Shown piece by piece: positions 8,196 to 16,207 of a stretch of DNA of 16,518 nucleotides (positions are counted from its first letter, which is position 1; every line of letters starts with the position of its first letter). A program made the position numbers and the translations under genes. Under the pieces are notes generated by a model that did not search any database, was not told where the DNA came from, and was given only the letters and a program-made list of their open reading frames with translations. Where the stretch lies: positions 1 through 16,518 of the forward strand of contig JBDHUX010000012.1 in the NCBI GenBank assembly GCA_039809405.1, read 5' to 3'. This DNA is from JBDHUX01 sp039809405 (GTDB taxonomy: Bacteria; Patescibacteriota; Gracilibacteria; Absconditabacterales; Absconditicoccaceae).

Positions 8196-8586
8196 TATAT
8201 TTATATTTCAACTACAGAAGGCGATAGTATAGATATTTATTGCTTCAAGTCAAGTTATTGTGTGTTAGATTATTATTTGTGATCCAGTATTAATAATTGT
8301 TTCCAATCAATGCTGTTATCTTGAACTCTGCTATTTAGCGGGACAAGTCTATTGAAAAAAACCTCAATACTATTGCGATTATAAAATAATTTTTAGAAAT
8401 CTCTCTTCCGTAATAAATACGAAACAAGTTACTACAGTTGAGATGATAATAATTATACAAATGATATAACAAGAGTATTTTAGTTCTATAACTTAGTTCT
8501 ATAACGAATCATTCAAATCGTATTTGATATTTGTTATCAATTGATTAGTATGTCCATAACTATCAATCAGATTATACATATATCAT
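8196..8586. other. 391-bp non-coding gap between divergent genes
   Basis: I see no gene here. With only TAA and TAG as stops, all six frames are closed at short intervals, the longest open stretch being about 70 codons on the minus strand without a usable start or coding character. No cloverleaf or known RNA was recognised. It should contain the promoters of gmk (leftward) and the metallophosphoesterase (rightward). It holds a 13-bp tandem repeat (8480-8505) and a small hairpin (TATTGA 8350-8355 with TCAATA 8364-8369). Confidence 0.6.
8480..8505. repeat. 13-bp perfect tandem repeat
   Basis: TTAGTTCTATAAC occurs twice head to tail (8480-8492 and 8493-8505), about 80 bp before the metallophosphoesterase start. 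It may be a regulator binding site or a small slippage duplication. Confidence 0.7.
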
Positions 8587-9843
8587 ATGATTATTATCCC
8601 AGATATACATATTAACAACAAATACTGACCAGCTATATTGCATAAACTGGAGGAGTTTTTTGATAAATGGGATGACAAAGAGGTGATTTTTTTATGAGAT
8701 TATGTGTATATGTTTAGTTATGATCGTAATATGTTGATGAAACTTTTTCAGTTGATGGTCAGACTATATAATCAAGGTAGGAAAGTTTATATGCTGGCAG
8801 GTAATCATGACTGGCTTAGTGGTCATTTTGTTTATAGTGAAGGTAGCTATGCTTTTGATATCATAAACGATATGTCTCAATCTATTTGACTCAAATTTAT
8901 AACCAAGCCGATGTCAGTAGATAAATCAGATTATAATATATTTTACTTACCACATGATCCTTTTGTAGATATGTGATGATCTGATTTGAATTACGATCTG
9001 GATGGTTTACCAAATAAAGATTGACTAACTTCTATCAAGAATAAGATACTGCTAGACTTGGAGTCTACATCTACCAATCAACAAGCAAGTGCCAAAGTAA
9101 ACAAAGTGTTGCTTGATAGACTTCTTGACCATTATGCAAACTATCCTGATAAGAAACTTGTAGTGATACATCACTATTATATCCTGGATACTGTGTTTCC
9201 GTGACTTCAGTCCAAGTTTGATAAACATGATATATGACTTTATCCTGAGTGGTGTGATATATATTGATTGCAACTTATATCTGGACATATACATCATCCT
9301 TTCCAGTACAAAAATTACTTATGTTGTGGAGCAGTGCGAGCTACATCCAGATGAGAGATGGATGATCTGAGGTATCTGCGAAGATGTGATGATAATATGA
9401 CCAACCGGACCGCTTACGATACACATATCAATCTATACATGAGTCTGGAGTATCAAAATCAGCCTATATCCAAGTCTGATATTACCAATAAACTTGCTAC
9501 TATAACCAAGCAAAGTGAAGAGTATCTGAGCGGTGATCTAGATATTGGCTTCTCACATAGAGAGATGGATTTACAAAATATCTCGCTGATCCTCAAGTCC
9601 AAGTCTGATATCACTGATAAAGATAATATATTTGAAGATAAGCTAAATCACAAACTCAAGGAGTTTGTAGTAAAACACGATACCATGATCAATGAAAAGA
9701 TAATCCTAGAGATATCAAGTAAACAAGTGCAGACATCAGTAGAGTACACGCAGAGTATGTTGATAGAGTTTCTCAAGCAAAAATATCCACAAGATCATGA
9801 TAGATATATAGATTATCTAAAAAAACTTGAAATTGTGAAGTAG
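8587..9843 (+). CDS. Calcineurin-like metallophosphoesterase
   Basis: This is a two-metal phosphoesterase of the calcineurin/Mre11-SbcD fold; its substrate could be a nucleic acid, nucleotide or phosphoprotein. All five family motifs are present in order: D6-I-H8, G-D38-Y-V-Y, G-N73-H74-D75-W, V-I-H195-H196 and G-H234-I-H236-H. The TGA before D38 supplies the Gly of motif II, which also supports the recoding. The catalytic domain ends near residue 270. The remaining 150 residues are charged and mainly helical (KSDITDKDNIFEDKLNHK, then QSMLIEFLKQKYPQDH) and have no recognised domain; they may bind nucleic acid or a partner. No SbcC/Rad50-like ATPase follows, so calling it SbcD is not justified. 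The start ATG is the first in frame and puts motif I at the very N-terminus, as expected. The strong terminator at 9861-9915 ends the unit. Confidence 0.9.
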
Positions 9844-9860
9844 GATATAAACTTGTTTGC

Positions 9861-9915
9861 AAAAAAACTCCCATCTTACTATGTAAAAACATAATAAGAC
9901 AGGAGTAAGTTTTTA
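9861..9915. terminator. Bidirectional terminator between convergent genes
   Basis: A long stem pairs ACTCC (9867-9871) with GGAGT (9902-9906), and CTTACTATGT (9875-9884) with ACATAATAAG (9889-9898) with one mismatch, around loop AAAA. It is flanked by AAAAAAA on the left and TTTTT on the right, so it can stop transcripts in both directions. It overlaps the last codon of the minus-strand gene ending at 9913. Confidence 0.8.
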
Positions 9916-10686
9916 ACTAGCTGTTGATTGATTGATGATTTGAGTTTTTTTTCTTAGTTGTCTTGTAACTAAGTATGCCATCATATATAATAATATACAT
10001 ACTATCGCTGGGATCCATAGCCCAAGCCCAAGCCCAAGCCCAAACCCAAACCCAAACACAAGCCCAAGCCCAAGCCCAAGCCCAAACACAAGCACAAGCC
10101 CAAACACAAGCACAAGCACAAGCCCAAACACAAGCACAAGCCCAAACACAAGCACAAGCCCAAACAAAAGCCCAAGCCCAAACCCAAGCCCAAACAAAAG
10201 CCCAAACACAAGCCCAAACCCTTCATCTTTATTTACCATATCTTTTTTGTATGCAATCATAAAACCACAAAATACGATATAAAGATACAATAAATACATC
10301 TCCCACGCAGGTCTTTGACTAGCTGGATTTAGATCTTCGTAGTAATTGAGATCCTTACCGTCCGGAGAGCTTATAAAACTCTCTTTTTGGTACTCGAAAG
10401 CTGTTGTACCCCATTTGTTGTAGATAGTAGTATCTTTGATAAATACGACTACTTTATGTCCTGGGGTTTTTAAAGCTTGTAATTTTTGTTCTGCTGTGCC
10501 TGGAAGCTTGGATAAGTCTCCAGATACTTTAAGTAAAGTATCTACTTTGGGTAGTTGGTAATTATCGCTCACTACTGCAGTGATTTTCCCATCTTCAGAT
10601 AAGAAGGAAGTAGTTAGATCTACACCTGATTGTGCTTGTCCTGATATTGTAATCAATAGCAAGATTAAAATTAAAAAATGTTTCAT
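9913..10686 (-). CDS. Signal-peptide membrane protein with repeat-encoded Gly/Leu/Phe/Val segments; no TGA codons
   Basis: The 257-residue protein is of unknown function. Residues 1-19 are a classic signal peptide ending ISGQAQ, a style common in Bacteroidota. About 20-130 form a soluble extracytoplasmic domain (TPGHKVVVFIKDTTIYNKWG is typical). A hydrophobic helix follows (MYLLYLYIVFCGFMIAY). Then, after KKDMVNKDE, about 68 residues consist only of G, L, F and V, encoded by the 6-bp repeat at 10019-10221. A last helix (IPAIVCILLYMMAYLV) and a basic tail close it. All of its roughly 30 glycines are GGN, including 10 outside the repeat, while neighbours use TGA for about half to two-thirds. 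Ile is mainly ATC (8 of 15) rather than the local favourite ATA. Both points suggest recent transfer from a standard-code organism. No known family was recognised. The frame ends at TAA in the terminator. Confidence 0.8.
   Translation of the reverse strand: MKHFLILILLLITISGQAQSGVDLTTSFLSEDGKITAVVSDNYQLPKVDTLLKVSGDLSKLPGTAEQKLQALKTPGHKVVVFIKDTTIYNKWGTTAFEYQKESFISSPDGKDLNYYEDLNPASQRPAWEMYLLYLYIVFCGFMIAYKKDMVNKDEGFGLVFGLLFGLGFGLGLLFGLVLVFGLVLVFGLVLVLVFGLVLVFGLGLGLGLVFGFGFGLGLGLGLWIPAIVCILLYMMAYLVTRQLRKKTQIINQSTAS
10019..10221 (-). repeat. 203-bp in-frame hexanucleotide repeat array
   Basis: On the coding (minus) strand about 34 units of GGGCTT, GGGTTT, GTGCTT, GTGTTT and TTGTTT follow each other without a break in phase, coding for Gly-Leu, Gly-Phe, Val-Leu, Val-Phe and Leu-Phe. 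On the plus strand the units are CCCAAG, CCCAAA, CACAAG and CACAAA. There is a higher order: an 18-bp block CCCAAACACAAGCACAAG occurs at 10081-10098, 10123-10140 and 10141-10158, and a 24-bp extended form at 10099-10122. Adding or losing a unit keeps the frame and changes the hydrophobic segment by two residues. The array lies wholly within the 9913-10686 gene. Confidence 0.95.
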
Positions 10687-10913
10687 AAACTTTAAATTTT
10701 ATTTTTTTTGTTAACAATTATTTTTTTTATTACTCAAAAACACCTTTTCAATCAAAGCTGTTAAAGAACAATATCGTCCAGCAAATTTCTGTCGATATTT
10801 TACTAATATATTTTTTATATATTTTGTCAATAGATTTTATTGTTATAATTAGATTATAGCCATTACCATATTTACATTTGCAATTACAATCAAAATATGG
10901 ATATAATTTAACC
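10687..10913. promoter_or_regulatory. Divergent intergenic promoter region
   Basis: This 227-bp gap separates the starts of the minus-strand repeat protein and the plus-strand methyltransferase. It is very A+T rich. For the plus strand, TTGTCA (10824-10829) and TATAAT (10844-10849) are 14 bp apart, 65 bp ahead of ATG 10914. The same bases give TTGACA on the minus strand (10830-10825), without a clear -10. No coding frame was accepted here. Confidence 0.4.
10759..10770 (-). promoter_or_regulatory. boxA-like sequence TGTTCTTTAACA
   Basis: On the minus strand TGTTCTTTAACA resembles the NusB-binding boxA of rRNA leaders (TGCTCTTTAACA in E. coli). It lies about 73 bp before the start of the 9913-10686 gene. 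It is also a short inverted repeat (TGTT/AACA). There is no rRNA gene here, so the function is doubtful. Confidence 0.2.
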
Positions 10914-11777
10914 ATGTCTGACAAGTCAAACTGATTTTTATTTGAGATAGTAGATTGGTGTAGAAAGTTCCCAATGTATTTTTCTGATTTCTGGAAACAA
11001 CTTGGCTGGGACAACAACACTATCTACCAACAACTAAGATACTTTTACAACAAAGAAAACAACAAATTTTCTCATACAAGGAAAAAGCACCGACCTGAGT
11101 TTGACTATATTTTGCAAGAGATTAGAGAGTATATAGATCTACATTGATTGACTACTATCCAGATATGCGAGCTAGGATGCGGTGATGGTAGATTTTATGG
11201 ATATTTGAAAGATAATCTGACTGATATAGAGATCAAGTATGTATGAGTTGATTTCTCACAGAGTTTTATAAAACAAGCTGATAAAGATTACGATGATGTA
11301 AATGCAAAACGGATCGCAAAAGATATATCAGATTATCTCAAATCTACAAAACAAGAACAGTTTGATTTTATTGTATGTATAGCTAGTTATCAACATCTTT
11401 TCTGATACCAGAGGATGCCTTTTTTGCGGCTGTGTTATAGATCGTTGAAACGAGAGTGATTACTTATCATGACTAACTGGGCTCGAAGTAGCTGGTTCGT
11501 TTTCAAGTATTTGTCATCAGTAATTTGATCGATGCTGAGGTTTGTACTACTATTGTTTACTCGTGCATGGTGAGATGTACTTGTCCCTTTTGTATCTTGA
11601 TGAGAGAGATATTTTAGATTTTACCATATATTCCCCAAAAGACAACTTATTAAGTTATTCAAATTGTCATGATTTGTGATAAAAAAAGTATGATTTGTTA
11701 GTAGAGAGTGATCTTGGTGAGATGACTTTGATACCAATGCAAATACACTTGTTGTAGGAAAGAAAGATATTATGTAA
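10914..11777 (+). CDS. Class I SAM-dependent methyltransferase, Trm9/ALKBH8-like
   Basis: The 287-residue product has the SAM-binding glycine-rich motif I at residues 86-92 (ICELGCGDGRF) and an acidic motif near VGVDFSQSFIKQA. The post-motif region is FDFIVCIASYQHL (D151), followed by LRLCYRSLKREGLLIMTNWA. The later block GDVLVPFVSGGERYFRFYH, then IFPKRQLIKLFKLSGF, resembles the D-V-L-V-P-W ... R-Y-Y-H-x-F ... L ... G-F pattern of Trm9 and ALKBH8 methyltransferases, which methylate the carboxymethyl group on wobble uridine of tRNAs. That suggests an RNA-modifying role, but substrate assignment is an inference. The N-terminal 75 residues are an extra, charged, aromatic region with no recognised domain. 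About ten glycines are TGA. The gene stands alone, divergent from the repeat protein. Confidence 0.75.
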
Positions 11778-12067
11778 ATCTTGGTTTATGCTGTTGGCTA
11801 ATTTATACTATTAATTAAATATGGTTGTTGTCCACTATTGCTAGAAGTATTTATGATATTTATTTCGACTTCAAGTGTCACTTTACTTGATTATCTATCT
11901 AATATTTATATATACTAATCATGGTATGTATAACAAAATATTTTTATATATAAACCTTTATAGATCCTTGATTTATATTTATTATACTTTGGACATATTC
12001 ATACTTTATCAGTGTATCTTTACTTTTTTATACTTAAATTCTTAATATCAGTTTATCTTTATATTTT
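11778..12067. other. 290-bp non-coding leader of the PBP gene
   Basis: I found no gene or RNA here. Every frame is closed within about 25 codons of any ATG. The right half is unusually T-rich on the plus strand (long runs of TTTAT and CTTTAT up to the start). It presumably holds the PBP promoter, but no convincing -35/-10 pair stands out. Confidence 0.55.
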
Positions 12068-15000
12068 ATGATGAATTACAATCAAAACAAAAATATATAT
12101 CCAAGATGATCATGATCTCCAAGGTCAAATTTTGGTAATAACTTTGGTTCTAGGGCAAGCTTCTGATCCAACAAAAGATTTTGATCTAAGATAGGTAGCA
12201 TCTATAAATCTATGGATTACAACTCCCATCCGTCTTGGTTAAAAAATAAAAAATTGATTATAGGATTGATATTGTGACTTGTTTTACTTCCTCTCGCAAT
12301 AGGTGGTTTTGCTTTCTATCATTACATACTCAAAGATATGCCTGATCTGAAGCAGATAGAGACATTGACTTTGGCGCAAACGACAACTATCACAGATAGA
12401 AATGGTGAAGTTTTATACAAACTATTTGATGAAAATAGAGAATATGTTGATATAGATGATATCAGTGCCAATATGCAAAATGCTATAGTAGCAGCAGAAG
12501 ATAAGAGTTTTTGGACCAATCAATGAATTGATTTCGTAGGTATAGCGAGGGCTCTTCGAAATGACGTAAATTCAGATGGATGATATGTTGTATGATGATC
12601 GACGATAACTCAACAGTTGGTAAAAAATTTATTACTCACCAATGAAAAAACACTTCAGAGAAAATTAAAAGAAATTATACTTACATTGAAATTATGATGA
12701 TTATTACAAGCGCAAGTTGCAAAAGCACATCCTGATATGTCCAGTAAAGAGAGAAATAGAGAGGTGAAAGAGAAAGTATTGGAACTGTATCTAAACTATA
12801 TATTCTTATGAAATAATAGCTATGGTGTAGAGGCGGCTAGTAAGTGATATTTTGGTAAAAATGCCAAAGATTTAGATGTTTTAGAATCAAGTATATTGGC
12901 TAGCATACCTCAGGCTCCATGAAGGTATAACCTTACTACAAATAAGGAGCTTGTAATGTGATCGCTTGAAATTACAGATCCAGAATGACAAGCCGTAGAA
13001 GATACATTTTCTGGCTATCCTTACATCAAAGAACAGATAGAAAAAACCCTTATAAAAGGGAAGATTTGATCTAGTAATAGATCTGATAGTATATTAAATT
13101 TTCTTCAAGGAGCTATCGACATGGATGTTACCATAAATAATCAGACATATCATGTGAAGTACACCCCTTGAAGGAAAGACTATGTACTTGCTAGGATGTA
13201 CGAGGATGAGTATATAACACAAGAACAGTTTATAAAAGCATTTATTGAGGCATTTTGATATGGTTTTAAGAAATTGACTATCACTATTGATTCACCGCAT
13301 TTTGTTTTCTGGATAATAGACCTATTAAAACAGGAAAATAATAAATATATATGAAGTTATGGAGAAGATATATTGAAGAAGTGATGATTAACGATAAAGA
13401 CTTCATTAGATAATAACATCCAAAAAATGGCTATAGATAGTGTTAATTCTGCTATGCCATGAGTAAGGCAATATGGTTGAAATAATAATGCTTTGATCCA
13501 TATAGATAGCCACAATGGTGATGTGTTGGCTTATGTATGATCAGCAGATTATTACAATGAAAGCATAGATGGCAATGTGGATGTGATACAGAGAGAGAGA
13601 CAACCATGATCTACAATTAAACCACTTTTTTACGCTTTAGGTTTTATAAATACTCCTCTTACTATAGATACTTATATATATGATATACAGTTTAAACTTG
13701 GTACATATGACCCAGATGACGTTGACGGTAAATTTATGTGACCTATGCCGCTAAGAAAGGCTTTGGCATATAGTAGGAATATCCCGGCTATTAAGATGTA
13801 TTATGCAGCATGAGAAGATAAGTGATTTATTAAATTCGCGCAAAAAATGTGAGTTACATCTTTTGATCCAAATAAGGATTATGGACCACCCATGGCCATT
13901 TGATCTGCTGAAATGAAACCTATAGAACTGGCAAATATGTATTCTCATTTATCAGCTTCTGGCAAACCTTGAGAACTTGATCCTATATTAGAAATTAGGG
14001 CAGCGGATTGAACTTTGATATATAAGAAACAAAACAAAAGACAAACGCAAGTGATACCAGCTTGAGTTGCTTATCTTATATGGGATATATTATCTGACTT
14101 CTCGAACCTTCCTCCTGATTGGGCAAGGAAATTTGCATTTCCTGGTATCAAATTTGCACATAAAACTGGTACAAGTAATTGGAGATCTGGTGATAAGATA
14201 TTACCTAGAGACGGTTGGCTTGCTACATATACTCCTAGTAAAGTTACAATATTTCGAGCTTGAAATACCAATGGTAAGCCCATGAAACCAAATGCATATG
14301 GTGGGTGGATAAATTACCAAACTTGGTATACATTCTGGTCAAAACTTAAGTCTAGTGGCTACCTTACAAATGAAGATATGACGCCCGTAGAGGTAAAGAA
14401 GGTCACTATATCTAAATATAGTTGAAAACTTGCTTCCGATAAAACACCTTCTGCATTTAGAGTGAATACGCTATGATATATAAATAACTTACCTACAGAA
14501 TATGATGGGTGAGTAAGAAAAATAGAATTAGATTGACTTTGTATGGGTAAAATCTCTGAACTCACACCAGCAGGCGATATTGTTACTGTATATATAACCG
14601 AACCGCAGACATTTATGCCGGATAAGAGAGATTTAAAGGATATTATGAAGTACACATGACAGTGATATGCAGTAGAGGTATATGACGCTGATGGCAAACT
14701 TATCACTGACAAACAGTATAATTGAGAACCAGGAGAAGAGTGTATAGAAAGGAGATTTGGTACATGAGATAGTAATATCATTAGTGGAGGATGAGTATTT
14801 GACGTAAATACAAATTGAATTTCTCCAAAAATATTGATAAATATATCCAAACCGTCTGACTGAGATGTCGTTACCAATCCGGTATCTATACGATATAATA
14901 TAGTATGACAGGATAATATCAAATCAGTAAATATATATGTATGAGGCGAAGTAGTTGCTAGTTACAATTACAATAAAAAAAATGTAACTGATATAAAAAA

Positions 15001-15382
15001 GATAGATTTTTGAGGAGATAAGTGATGACACAAACAGATAACCGTAGAGGCTATATGAACAAATTCTATTACTAGTAAATCAATAAATATTAGCATATCA
15101 TCTACTAATACTGAAAATAAAGCACCTTATATTATTAGAGATAGTACATCTATAAAGCTCGAAGGTGGCAAATATAAGATATGATTATTTTTTTGAGATG
15201 AAGATGGGGAAGTGATTTGATGAAAGTTATCTACCAAAGATGGTGCGTTGTCAGATTTCCAGTGATCTGATGTTACAGTACTATTAAACAATCTTACTAC
15301 AATAAATTATACTATAACCGATAATAATGGTGCCACTACAACTAATTCTATAGATCTAGTCAATGTGTCTAATAACTTCTAG
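12068..15382 (+). CDS. Class A penicillin-binding protein (glycosyltransferase + transpeptidase) with long C-terminal extension
   Basis: This bifunctional enzyme polymerises lipid II into glycan chains and cross-links them in the cell wall. The 1104-residue product starts with a 60-residue basic, Ser/Asn-rich cytoplasmic tail, then one membrane helix (about 62-85). The glycosyltransferase domain has the catalytic E144 in AAEDKSFW, then GGSTITQQLVKN (glycines by TGA) and LELYLNYIFLGNNSYGVEAAS. The transpeptidase has all three motifs: S515-T-I-K518 (PGSTIKP), S569-R-N571 and K699-T-G701-T. The usual class A length is 650-850. The extra 330 residues after about 770 are Ser/Thr/Asn-rich and beta-like, including SKPSDGDVVTNPVSIRYNI, which resembles Ig-like wall modules. 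ATG 12068 is followed directly by a second ATG (12071); neither has a Shine-Dalgarno. It is rich in in-frame TGA. It is followed 16 bp later by tRNA-Arg and stands otherwise alone. Confidence 0.95.
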
Positions 15383-15396
15383 TTATAGAAGTTGTT
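15371..15396 (+). other. Hairpin across the PBP stop codon, just before tRNA-Arg
   Basis: AATAACTTCTA (15371-15381) pairs with TAGAAGTTGTT (15386-15396), 11 pairs with one T-G, loop of four. The TAG stop (15380-15382) lies in the hairpin and the tRNA begins 3 nt after it. There is no T-run, so it is not a usual terminator; it could stall ribosomes or mark the 5' leader for tRNA processing. Confidence 0.5.
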
Positions 15397-15398
15397 AA

Positions 15399-15470
15399 GC
15401 TCCTTTAGTTCAACGGATAGAATAGGCCCGTCCTAAGGGTTAGATGATGGTTCGATTCCATCAGGGAGTA
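15399..15470 (+). tRNA. tRNA-Arg (anticodon CCU)
   Basis: A 72-nt cloverleaf is visible. The acceptor stem is GCTCCTT (15399-15405) with AGGGAGT (15463-15469), including two G-U pairs, one of them the first pair. The discriminator is A15470. The D arm is GTTC/GAAT. The anticodon stem is GGCCC/GGGTT around GTCCTAA, giving anticodon CCT, which reads AGG. The T arm is GATGG-TTCGATT-CCATC. CCA is not encoded. AGA and AGG are the common Arg codons in this window, in line with the need for this tRNA. Confidence 0.92.
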
Positions 15471-15521
15471 AATAAAATAATCTGATTATATTGATGTAAT
15501 TAAAATATTACTATTTGCCAC

Positions 15522-16157
15522 ATGAAAGAATTCCTTATCATATTATGATTTGTTATAATCTGACTTCTTGGATTTTGAGATAAGGTTAACGCTGATTGTG
15601 TTAAAGATATATCAGCTTGTATTGGGATGTGATCTACAAATCCCGGATATTCTGATTGTATGCAAAATGCAAATAATGTTTACAATGATTGTCTTCAACA
15701 AGAAAAAGACGATTCAGACAAAGTTGCCAATAAAAAATTTTGTGAGGAGAATTGAGGTGTTTTCATAGATAATGGCACAGTTGACTGAGAATGTAGTGTT
15801 ACTAGTTGCTATTGAGAGTGTGACAAATATGCAGAGTGAGATGCTAAAGATATTTGTATTTGTAGATGTAATGGCGATATAGTTCTAAATACTGAGATGC
15901 CATTTGGTATATGAAGATGTATAAAGAAAGGTGATAGCACAGGTACAGTAGCTAAATTATCACAAGCTATAACAAGGATACTTATGACGCTTATACTTGT
16001 ACGGTGATTTGGTACACTTATATATGCGTGAGTGCTATTTGCGTCAAATAACCCGACAGGAGCTAAGAAGAAGATACGGAGTGTAATAATTGCTTTTGCG
16101 GTGGTATGATCTATATGACTTGTCTTGAGACTTATAAATCCAAATATCTTCAAATAA
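15522..16157 (+). CDS. Secreted Cys-rich domain fused to a T4SS-pilin-like two-helix membrane module
   Basis: The 211-residue product has a signal peptide (1-24, hydrophobic LGFVIIGLLGFG, then VNA). The next 110 residues hold 12 Cys: C26-x6-C33, C46-x10-C57, C74, C91, C96, C100, the tight C112-x-C114-x-C116, and C133. The even number and the location suggest six disulfides or a metal site outside the cell. The C-terminal 65 residues form two hydrophobic helices (about 150-175 and 187-206) joined by a polar turn, NNPTGAKKKIRS. This helix, G-rich turn with KKK, helix plan is that of VirB2/TrbC-like T4SS pilins, which are common in CPR genomes. The assignment rests on pattern, not on search. Cysteine-rich ectodomains are not part of normal pilins. 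Thirteen or so glycines are TGA. The 16208 gene follows after 50 bp on the same strand, so they may form an operon. Confidence 0.7.
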
Positions 16158-16207
16158 ATCAAAATATATAAATTTATTACGGATTATTATATCATTTTTT
16201 TATCTTT

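Noticed and set aside
8310..8384. 24-codon hydrophobic plus frame in the gap
   Set aside because: Very short and low-complexity; no evidence of translation.
10019..10221. CRISPR array or telomere-like repeat
   Set aside because: Units are 6 bp with no spacers, the array keeps a reading frame, and it lies within a contig between normal genes.
10002..10226. Minus-strand frame of Leu-Gly-Leu-Cys repeats
   Set aside because: Another phase of the same repeat; no start context and no non-repeat sequence.
9975..10262. Plus-strand frame of Gln-Ala-Gln-Thr repeats
   Set aside because: A shadow of the 6-bp repeat; the flanks are not coding-like and the minus-strand frame has a signal peptide, membrane helices and longer reach.
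10748..11020. 90-codon minus-strand frame over the methyltransferase start
   Set aside because: Overlaps the true start of the methyltransferase and the promoter region; no features of a protein.
14359..14922. 187-codon minus-strand frame
   Set aside because: Opposite the PBP extension, which is open and part of a continuous protein; no family features or leader.
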